A stretch of 64,000 bases of DNA, from NCBI RefSeq assembly GCF_020594515.1, contig NZ_JAJCTH010000001.1, positions 186,001 through 250,000 on the forward strand, written 5' to 3'. The notes beneath the pieces are model-generated. The model saw only the letters and a list, made by a program, of their open reading frames with translations. It was not told the DNA's origin and did not search any database. A program made the translations under genes and the position numbers. This document shows, piece by piece, positions 19,201 through 25,375 of this stretch. Origin of the DNA: Rhodoferax sp. U2-2l. GTDB taxonomy: Bacteria; Pseudomonadota; Gammaproteobacteria; Burkholderiales; Burkholderiaceae_C. Positions within the stretch are counted from its first letter, which is position 1. Every line of letters begins with the position of its first letter.

Positions 19201-20950
19201 GTGCCGTGCCCCAGATGAACGGGCGTGTCACCACCTCGGGCACGTTCAGGGTCGCGCTGATCAGCGGCCGCAGACCGATGCCCAGTGGCGCGCTGTCGAT
19301 GCGCACGAACACGATCAGGCTGTCGCTGGCCTGGAAGTCCAGCGGCAGATGCGCTTCGCTGAAGTCATGCAGCTCACCCGCCCCGGCCGCGGCGGTGGAG
19401 AGGTGCACGCGGCAAAACGCCAAAGCATCCAGCGCGCCGGTTTCGTCGGGCAGGGCGTTGAGATCATCTTGCGGGTAGGCGGGCAGGTTGCCAACCACCG
19501 CCTGGGTCAGCAGGTCGTGGCGGCGGCGCAGGCCGTCACGACGGGTCAGCAACTGCAGCCGTTTGCCGCTCAGGCGATTGATCTCCAGGTCAAACAGCGG
19601 GTGCACAGCCAGGTCGAGCTTGAGCAGGTCAGGGTCGTAATACCGTGCGGGCACCGGCACCAGCAGCTGCACTTGGTCGCGCAGCGAGAGGTTGTAGGGC
19701 AGCAGGGCGGAAGATTCGGCGATCAGCGCGTCCACCATGTCCAGCGGCACCGGCTGCGCTTGCACGTCGAACTGCGGCGGGAACAAGCTTTGGCGTCCGG
19801 TGGCGAAATCGGCCACGTCGCGCGGCAGCACCCCGGCGGGCGGCAGCCAGTCAAATTGCTGCTGCAGCGCTGTCGCGTTGCGTTGCGCCGCGGGCAGTTC
19901 GGCCAGGTGTTCCAGCAGTTGGGACACGCGGGCCTGCCACAACACATCGTCCCCCGACCAGGGCACCAGCGCGCTGCGGTTGCGCCGCCCGCCGCCCTGG
20001 CGGGCCACCGAGGCGCTGTCGGCAAACACCGGCTTGAAATCGGCGTCAAACGCGACCAGGGCCAGCGGCACACCCAAGCGCTCCCAGGGCCAGGGCGCGC
20101 CTCGGCTGGCCACCAGCGCGGCCTGCGCTGCTGCGTCATCGAGCTGGTCCTGGGACCAACCGGCGCGCTCGCGCCATTCGCGCATGGACCGGGGCGTGCC
20201 GACCGAGAGCCGCTCGCGCTCGGCATTGAACACCGCGTAGGCCAGCCGGTTGCGAAAGCGCGCATCCACCGTGCGGCCATCGCTGCGCCACAATGGCAGC
20301 GGACGGTCTGCTGGCCAGGGGGACCACATCAGCTGCAAGCCGTCTTCCCAAGCAGCCCCCGAGCTGGCCAGGGTGTCGGTAGCGTTGGGGCAGGGGGAAT
20401 TGAGTTCGCCTCCCCGGTCCAGCGCGATGCTGCGCGGCACCGCTACCAGCACCATCGCGTGTGGCAGAAAACCTGCGCCATCCAGCTCGTCCAGCACTTG
20501 GCGCAGCGTGGCCTGGCGCTGTAGACCGGAGAGGCGCGTCCATGCCGAGGCATCGGCCAGCCGGTCTTGTAGCGCCTGATCAACCCGCGGCGAGGCCATG
20601 CAAATCGCATCAAACGCGATGTGTAACGGGTAGGCCAGTGCCACGTCCTGCCCGTCGGGGGCGATGGCGTGGCCGGGCATCAGCACCAGCGTCTGGCCTT
20701 CAATGGCAAGCGTCAACCCGTCGACGATGCCCGGCGCCACGGCCTGGCCCAGGCGCTGGGTGTTGGCAATGCGGCCGTGTTGTTCGGCGATCAGCGCGGT
20801 GTGGGTCAGCGCGCGCTGCGGGAACAGGTGGAGGTGTTTGCGAAGCGGCGGCTCGCCCGCCGCGCTGGCGGGATACGGCCCGAGGGCGGGCAGCGTGGCC
20901 AGCACATGTTCGCCGCCCACCGGGTGGGGGATGCCGCGCAGGATGTTCAT
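16202..20950 (-). CDS. Large uncharacterised eCIS-locus protein (1582 residues)
   Basis: The N-terminus (HLHLFPQRALTHTALIAEQ, RLGQAVAPGIVDGLTL, then PGHAIAPDGQDV) follows the same pattern as the N-termini of the two genes transcribed before it. A beta-rich middle (about 950-1080) is followed by a long coiled coil (around 1115-1180, RIQAAATRIQMALDALAV) and a helical C-terminal half. No signal peptide or membrane segment is visible. The ATG overlaps the stop of the preceding gene (ATGA). A structural role (fibre, baseplate extension or tape measure) is plausible from size and the coiled coil, but this is inference. Confidence 0.82.
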   Translation of the reverse strand: MNILRGIPHPVGGEHVLATLPALGPYPASAAGEPPLRKHLHLFPQRALTHTALIAEQHGRIANTQRLGQAVAPGIVDGLTLAIEGQTLVLMPGHAIAPDGQDVALAYPLHIAFDAICMASPRVDQALQDRLADASAWTRLSGLQRQATLRQVLDELDGAGFLPHAMVLVAVPRSIALDRGGELNSPCPNATDTLASSGAAWEDGLQLMWSPWPADRPLPLWRSDGRTVDARFRNRLAYAVFNAERERLSVGTPRSMREWRERAGWSQDQLDDAAAQAALVASRGAPWPWERLGVPLALVAFDADFKPVFADSASVARQGGGRRNRSALVPWSGDDVLWQARVSQLLEHLAELPAAQRNATALQQQFDWLPPAGVLPRDVADFATGRQSLFPPQFDVQAQPVPLDMVDALIAESSALLPYNLSLRDQVQLLVPVPARYYDPDLLKLDLAVHPLFDLEINRLSGKRLQLLTRRDGLRRRHDLLTQAVVGNLPAYPQDDLNALPDETGALDALAFCRVHLSTAAAGAGELHDFSEAHLPLDFQASDSLIVFVRIDSAPLGIGLRPLISATLNVPEVVTRPFIWGTAPAEANGDRVGDLPASGEWVQLTVPMSRAGLGRRRIDGLAFAIFGGEGPSQVTWGHAGKASNGLETVWVGDALPPGARVGGTWTWQTQGDASVADDDASYGLPIEPVPANAQAEARAHTRHVSELDQLLKNWANFQSGALSVELGEPKTGRTPESLPRTVDGGLDELITRLDGRIRTAGDHIDMGFLRARTDIFRLRQSVLGVEDAGRFLTSPAAAELVKRNDNPAATEKEFSDYFNRLSAAAVQPPDFKGLVAQPRGTVPAAQPRGSTLLASTRLTGTSAPASAFVGNTGLFSTAVATPRITTTPGAFTTLGNIDRVALDTGATTSGFQVTATGSITDKIGTLGALEIAPTVVSVKATAGLGLTRGSQLSVEAPPAVKDVVGASLIGATYNTVTVAERFTLPASVVSSNAAAKAKNDFVVAGLNGLAATGLVVDDIKVYGYGPADLTQPSVAITAREMLTGDFIDRDALDEGDDKHEAVYFRRGIDAIDNTIRFLRGVELRAEDYRRLQSDAKSARTRIQAAATRIQMALDALAVRLAEVRHDLSVARSLRTEEQTRIDALVAKRKTILAEQVPYLVFRRPRVTLTLQDVPLLAAQPADVADPVPRCRSEAHTPPPELEAMVDTLRDVPVRWLRTLSQVFVKLDRVVDLERVVTQAQLRIATTGSDSLSTRHLSLIEGETSQTGQLLKQTFERQSLRVKQSKQDATLQLSQFSASSWRQAIEPAQHIVNIRDLFAAGTLPRAVTLAAAGLLDDVGGVASCLHAALCSVPPVTRLRWAELFSQLDPAVSLRQLTVLPGFGDESLGVDHIVWRQMQCMVDWLFAQVVDETSAHAAINDLVRVCLLLAAHAPVKRILSARIQRPVPAVVNTRLDIAIDPATTRIGMQVLVHAPATHTLVARAVIEDLGAGTATARIVEAPAGVTFTLDSSMRVQVQSGTPLSTPQRQQTEADQARTSAVPASAIPKASGDTGRAEASVAAERLLAKQVDQLRTNSARLNTVR

Positions 20951-22923
20951 GTTACGGCTCCGCGCAGGCCAGCCAGTGTGGTCAGGTTCTTCGTCGGATC
21001 GGCCGACACCGCCGCATCGCGCAGCTGTGCCGCAAATCGGCTGTGCTCGGCCAAAGGCAGCGCGCGGATCGCCACGTCCAGCTGCGGCGCCACACCGCTG
21101 TCGGCCACCGCTTGCACCACCTTGGCGCCCTGCAGGTCTTGGCGGGTGGTCTCGTCGGCCGCCTGCACCAGTGCGTCAAACCCTTCGCCCAGGCGCGGGT
21201 CGCCAAATTGGCGGGCAATCGTCAGCACATCGTCATGGCGCAGGCCTTCGTCCTGGCGCGCGTCGGCGCGTTGACTCAAGGCGCTCAGGGCACTGCGGCG
21301 CAACAGGTCGGAGGTGGCCAGGCGCTTGTCGGCCAGCGTGCTTGAGACCGCCAGCCGGGGCGAGGCCAGCAGGTTGGCCGTTTCGGCGCGCGCCAGCGTG
21401 GGCATGTTGGCGGTGATGGCATTGAAGCGGGTCAGTAGACCGTCGGCGCGCAGGCGCACGTCCACCTCTTGGTCGATGGCGGCGGCATCACCTGCCAGCC
21501 GCAGGGTGGCGCTGGAAATTTCGGCCGTGTAGGGCAGCTGGCGCTTGCGCAGGTACCAGAACATGCCACGCCCTTGCGCCGCGCCGCCGAGCTGGGCGCG
21601 CGTGGCGTCGATGGCGCTCTGCCAAGCCTGGGCCAGCGCGTCGGGTGCCAGCACACCGGGCAGCGTGGGGCGCACCAGCAGCGGCGGCTGCGCCAAGCGG
21701 ATCAGCGACTCCAACGGTGAACGCTTGGCCACCAGCCCGGCTGAAGCCGAACGGACCGGGGTGACCACACTTTGCAGCGTGCGCTTGTGGGCTTCAAGTA
21801 GCTGGCGGGTGACTGGTGCCACGATCAGGATGGACAAGTGGTCCAGATCGGCGTCGGACGCCCGCAGGTCGATCGGCGGCAGCGCCAGAGATTCCTGCAC
21901 CAGCGCGGCCAACTCGTCGCTGGGGATGAAGGCAAATTCACAATCCACCTGCGGCGGGAAGTAACTTTGCAGCAGCGTAAGTTGACCCAGCTCCTGTTCA
22001 AAACGCAGGGTGGACGCGGGCATGGGGCCCACAGGTGGCAGCGCCTCAAATTGGCGCACCGCCGCAAAACCGGCCTGCACGGTGGCGGTGTCGATGTCGT
22101 CCAAGTGGTCCTGGTGTTGTTGCAGCCAGGCTTCGAGCAGCGCGCGCGTGCGTTGCGACAGGCCCGCGGCCAACGTGGATTCGGCACCCACTTCGCGCCG
22201 AACCATGTAAACGTCCAGCCAGCGCAGCACGCCGCCTTCAAGGCACAACATGGCCAGCGGCAGGGCTTCTTGCTGCACACCGGTTTGTTGGCGCTCAAAA
22301 AACACCTCCCGCGCGACCCGGGCGCGTTTGGCGTTGGCGTTTTCCACGCCAGCGCGGTCGGGGTAGGGGATCAGGGTGATGGCGGTGGCCTCAAAAATGT
22401 CGCCATCACGCACCGTGCGCTGGCCATCCAGCGTGGTGGGATACGCGGTGGTGGGGGTGGCGCTGAACTCGATGGGGCGCAGCGCCAGCACAAACAGGCC
22501 ACTGCGGTTGACGGCGCTGGCACCGGGCAGCACTTTTATGCCGAGCTGCACATCCAGCTGTGCGGTCTGCGGCAAGGCGCTGATGGGAATGGTTTGCCGC
22601 GTGTCGACGTTGACCAGGTCGCCCGCGGGCGTGATGCCGATACCGGGCTCGATCACCAGCGTGGGGCTGTTCGAGGCGGCTTGTGTGCCCAGTCCCACCA
22701 TCAGCCCGCGAATGACACCGGCACCCATCGCCTGGGCCAGGTCTGACTGGCGCGCGCGGATGTAGTTCTGGTCCGCGGTCAGGTCGTCGGCGGTGAGAAA
22801 GCGGCCGTCGAAATAGAAGGGGCGGCGCCGACCGCTGTCGACGATGAACGCACCGGCGGCCAGTTGCGCCTGCAGCCGGGCGTCGTCCAGGGCGCTTTGA
22901 ACCGTGACTTCACTGTTGGCCAT
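20947..22923 (-). CDS. Uncharacterised eCIS-locus protein with shared N-terminal module (658 residues)
   Basis: After a short lead the protein shows YFDGRFLTADDLTADQNYIR, then GAGVIRGLMV and EPGIGITPAGDLV, a module shared with the two neighbouring genes on either side. The rest is helical and alanine-rich without a recognised fold. ATG 22923 is preceded by AAGGAG. It is the first gene after the 894-bp repeat-filled gap and is coupled by ATGA overlap to the 1582-residue gene. I associate the module with eCIS/baseplate-type gene clusters from memory, but no function is established here. Confidence 0.82.
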   Translation of the reverse strand: MANSEVTVQSALDDARLQAQLAAGAFIVDSGRRRPFYFDGRFLTADDLTADQNYIRARQSDLAQAMGAGVIRGLMVGLGTQAASNSPTLVIEPGIGITPAGDLVNVDTRQTIPISALPQTAQLDVQLGIKVLPGASAVNRSGLFVLALRPIEFSATPTTAYPTTLDGQRTVRDGDIFEATAITLIPYPDRAGVENANAKRARVAREVFFERQQTGVQQEALPLAMLCLEGGVLRWLDVYMVRREVGAESTLAAGLSQRTRALLEAWLQQHQDHLDDIDTATVQAGFAAVRQFEALPPVGPMPASTLRFEQELGQLTLLQSYFPPQVDCEFAFIPSDELAALVQESLALPPIDLRASDADLDHLSILIVAPVTRQLLEAHKRTLQSVVTPVRSASAGLVAKRSPLESLIRLAQPPLLVRPTLPGVLAPDALAQAWQSAIDATRAQLGGAAQGRGMFWYLRKRQLPYTAEISSATLRLAGDAAAIDQEVDVRLRADGLLTRFNAITANMPTLARAETANLLASPRLAVSSTLADKRLATSDLLRRSALSALSQRADARQDEGLRHDDVLTIARQFGDPRLGEGFDALVQAADETTRQDLQGAKVVQAVADSGVAPQLDVAIRALPLAEHSRFAAQLRDAAVSADPTKNLTTLAGLRGAVT

Positions 22924-23096
22924 GTCTTTCTCCTTGGGTGCGACGCGGGTCTGTGTGGTCTGTGTGGTTTACGTGGTTTACGTGGTTTGCCTGGTGCGCG
23001 GGTGGCCAAGGGCTGGGCGGGCAGGTCGCTGCGCTCAACAGCAGCGGTCGGCGTTGCCGACTTCGCTGTGGTGCTCGGGCATGGGGCGTGCCGCGT

Positions 23097-23150
23097 AACT
23101 CGCTGCGTTCGCTGGCGCTCTCTGCGCTCAGACAGACGCGGCGAGTCAGT
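23097..23150 (+). repeat. 54-bp inverted repeat, left copy
   Basis: Begins AACTCGCTGCGTTCGCTGG and matches the reverse complement of 23526-23579 at 50 of 54 positions. Weaker similarity continues for about 60 bp past its right end, so each arm is part of a roughly 110-bp element. It is probably a copy of a dispersed genomic repeat. Confidence 0.85.
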
Positions 23151-23261
23151 GATGGAGGCGCGCTGTGCGCGCCGCCCCATGCCCTGCGCTCCTCGCCGCT
23201 GCTGAATCGCTCCGCAACCTGCCCGCCCAGCCCTTGGCTGAGGCGTAACGTGAAAGCACAG

Positions 23262-23295
23262 GCTGTCATCCCGGACTCGATCCGGGATCCATGGA
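23262..23295 (+). repeat. Dispersed hairpin repeat (copy 1)
   Basis: Contains GGCTGTCATCCCGG, then a stem ATCCCGGA/TCCGGGAT (23269-23289), then CCATGG. The same core recurs at 63345-63378. It is followed directly by a second hairpin ATTGCGGG/CCCGCAAT. Confidence 0.85.
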
Positions 23296-23525
23296 TTGCG
23301 GGTCGGGGCCCGCAATGACAGCCTTCTTTCAAGCTTCGTCGTGGCTTGGTTGCCAGGTCGGTTAGGCTGTGACCGTGACTTTGACTTTGACTGTCGCATT
23401 GGCTGTTTCCCCTTGCGTGAACACCAACACCGCTCGTTGAGCGGCAGGTGGTTGGTTGGGGCTGGCGATTTCTGGGGCGCTGAAGCGCGCAGGGTTCGGG
23501 GCTGCGTGCGCAGCACGCCTTCACA

Positions 23526-23579
23526 ACTGACTCGTCGTGGTTGTCTGAGCGCAGAGAGCGCCAGCGAACGCAGCGAGTT
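23526..23579 (-). repeat. 54-bp inverted repeat, right copy
   Basis: Reverse-complement partner of 23097-23150, 375 bp away, with 4 mismatches clustered near the outer (GACTCG) end. Confidence 0.85.
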
Positions 23580-23817
23580 CCACGACGCGCCCCGAACCTG
23601 AGCACTGCAAGGGAGTCGGCGTGCAGCGTCGACCGCCCCAGCATGAGCCAGCCCCAACCAGCCACCTGCCGCGGCACCAGACCGAGCCAGCCCCGACCAA
23701 CCACCTGCCGCGACCACCGAACACTGCCATGAAGATAGCGCAGTCGGCCGCCCCAGAATGAGCCAGTCACGGCATACCCACCGCCACGACGCACCCCAAG
23801 CCAAACGACAACAGCGT

Positions 23818-24831
23818 TCACACCGCCCCCCGCCACGCATAAGGGTTGAACACAATCGGCCGCAAGCCGTTGTCCGCCAGGTCGCGCCACCTGGGCTCAC
23901 GCAAATCACCCGCTGCTGGTGCGGCAGCGCTGGCGATGGTCTCAATGCCAGCCAGGTCCAGGGTGGGAAATGTGTTGCCGTCAGCCTGCAGCACCGGCAC
24001 CGACACACGCGCCAGCAGCACCCGGTCCCATTCGGCGTCGCTGGCGTGTTCGGCCAGCTTGGGCAGGCGCTCGGGGTTCAGGGGTGATGCCTCGGGCCAG
24101 GCGTCGAGCGCACTTTCCATGCACCACAGCCGCCGCGCTGCTTCCAGCTGCACCGGGTCGTCGATGCCCTGCAGGGCAGCCAGCATGGCCTCCAGTTTGG
24201 GCGAACGCGGCTGCGGCACGGCCAGCTCACCGTCGGGTTGGCCAAGCGTGGCGTTCACCGTGTGGGCCAACTGCAAGGTCAGCTCAAAGGCGTCGGCCAG
24301 GCGCGAGGGCACCACGTAGTCGGTGGCGTTGAACGGGCCGGCGGCGAAGGCGGGGGTTTTGCCGTGCGGGCAGACGGCAAAACGCGCAAACACATCAAAC
24401 ACCAGGCGCTGTTGGCCCGGCGTATCTTCACGCACGGCGTCGATGACGGCACGGCGCTCGGCAGCCGATGTGCCCGGGTCCTGCTGACGCGCCAGCCAGC
24501 GGGCAATGTGAATGCACTGCGTGCGGCGCACCTCGATCAGCCGACCCAGCCGGTCCATCGCCAGCCCGGGTGCCACAAACACTTCGAGCTCGGGGTTGTC
24601 CCCTGCCGGGCAACTCACACGCAAGCCCGCGACCGTGCCGTGGCCGTAAAGCGCGGCAAAAGCCCGGCCCATGCGGCCACGCAGGTAGTGCTGCTCATCG
24701 GCAAAGTCTTCGGCCCCCAGCAGCACGCCGGTGGCGTAGTTCACGCGCTCGGGCACACCTTGGGTGGCCAGGCTGTCGGCCACCAGGCGGTCGGTCTGTT
24801 CCTCCACGCGGGTTTTGTCGGCAGCACCCAT
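23818..24831 (-). CDS. Uncharacterised eCIS-locus protein with shared N-terminal module (337 residues)
   Basis: Contains YATGVLLGAEDFADEQHYLR, then GHGTVAGLRV and APGLAMDRLGRLIEV, the third copy of the module also seen in the 658- and 1582-residue proteins. The remainder is helical with conserved aromatic/Pro positions (NATDYVVPSRLADAFELTL). ATG 24831 was chosen because AAGGAG lies 5 bp upstream; GTG 24837 would overlap that site. It is coupled to the 53-residue PKD-like ORF, whose stop lies inside the overlap. It is the last gene before the repeat-filled gap. Confidence 0.85.
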   Translation of the reverse strand: MGAADKTRVEEQTDRLVADSLATQGVPERVNYATGVLLGAEDFADEQHYLRGRMGRAFAALYGHGTVAGLRVSCPAGDNPELEVFVAPGLAMDRLGRLIEVRRTQCIHIARWLARQQDPGTSAAERRAVIDAVREDTPGQQRLVFDVFARFAVCPHGKTPAFAAGPFNATDYVVPSRLADAFELTLQLAHTVNATLGQPDGELAVPQPRSPKLEAMLAALQGIDDPVQLEAARRLWCMESALDAWPEASPLNPERLPKLAEHASDAEWDRVLLARVSVPVLQADGNTFPTLDLAGIETIASAAAPAAGDLREPRWRDLADNGLRPIVFNPYAWRGAV

Positions 24832-24833
24832 GC

Positions 24834-24995
24834 TCACTCCTTCACGACCTTGATCAACAGACTGGCCACGGCGCTCTTGCCGGTGCGCCCCTGCACCACC
24901 AGCTGCACTTGGTAGGTGCCTGGTTTGAGCCGGGGATCGAGCGCGACCACGGGCTCAGGGGTGCTGAGCCGGGCGCCGAGCTTGAGCGTTTCCAT
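24834..24995 (-). CDS. 53-residue PKD-like (second half-domain) protein
   Basis: A small ORF between two eCIS genes: starts METLKLGARL, ends LLIKVVKE. The segment LKPGTYQVQLVVQGRTGKSA matches the last strands of a PKD/Ig-like domain (G-x-Y-x-V-x-L-x-V). It starts 10 bp after the 114-residue gene and overlaps the start region of the 337-residue gene. It lacks the first strands of a complete domain, which appear at the C-terminus of the preceding protein. Reality is supported by tight packing, not by length. Confidence 0.7.
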   Translation of the reverse strand: METLKLGARLSTPEPVVALDPRLKPGTYQVQLVVQGRTGKSAVASLLIKVVKE

Positions 24996-25005
24996 GGCGC
25001 GGCGC

Positions 25006-25350
25006 TCAGCCTTGCAGCAGCGTCCAGTTCCAGACCTTCACCGCGCCGCCGATGTCGCTGGAGCGGTCCCCGGTGAGCAGGAAGGGCTTGCCGAACGGTA
25101 CGGTGACTGCGGGCTCGGAATTGCGCGAGCCGTCGGGGTTCATCAGGTCGACCACGGCGGTGGGGCGTTCGGTGTCTTGAATGATGATGGTGACGCTGGC
25201 GGTGTCGGAGTCGTTGCCCGAATCGTCGGTGACGACCAGCTGGAACACGTGTTTGCCGGGCTTGAGCGGGGCGCGCTCAGAGGCCACCACGTCGAGCAGG
25301 GGCTCGTCGGACTTGACCTGGGTGTCGGTGCCGGGAATGAATTTGGCCAT
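25006..25350 (-). CDS. 114-residue PKD-like protein
   Basis: Residues about 28-58 (LKPGKHVFQLVVTDDSGNDS) look like the end strands of a PKD domain. Residues about 63-114 (TAVVDL to FLLTGDRSSDIGG and WNWTLLQG) look like the beginning strands of another, cut just after the conserved W. AGGAG precedes the ATG by 8 bp, so this is a genuine separate gene and not a frameshifted tail. It sits 25 bp after the tail-protein I gene. The role is unknown; a surface decoration or subunit-joining part of the baseplate is inferred. Confidence 0.8.
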   Translation of the reverse strand: MAKFIPGTDTQVKSDEPLLDVVASERAPLKPGKHVFQLVVTDDSGNDSDTASVTIIIQDTERPTAVVDLMNPDGSRNSEPAVTVPFGKPFLLTGDRSSDIGGAVKVWNWTLLQG

Positions 25351-25375
25351 GGTGATTGCTCCTGTTGGGTGAGGG

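Larger units (their letters stand above)
22924..23817. repeat. 894-bp repeat-filled gap inside the eCIS operon
   Basis: No credible gene on either strand. It holds about five imperfect 9-bp units (GTGTGGTTT/ACGTGGTTT type, about 22949-22999), a 54-bp inverted repeat pair, a hairpin repeat at 23262-23295, three copies of a CCAGCCCCRACCARCCACC-type sequence (23441-23466 inverted; 23649-23673 and 23688-23712 direct), and a duplicated CCGCCCCAGMATGAGCCAG (about 23631 and 23750). It separates the baseplate half from the distal half of the locus. Confidence 0.8.
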
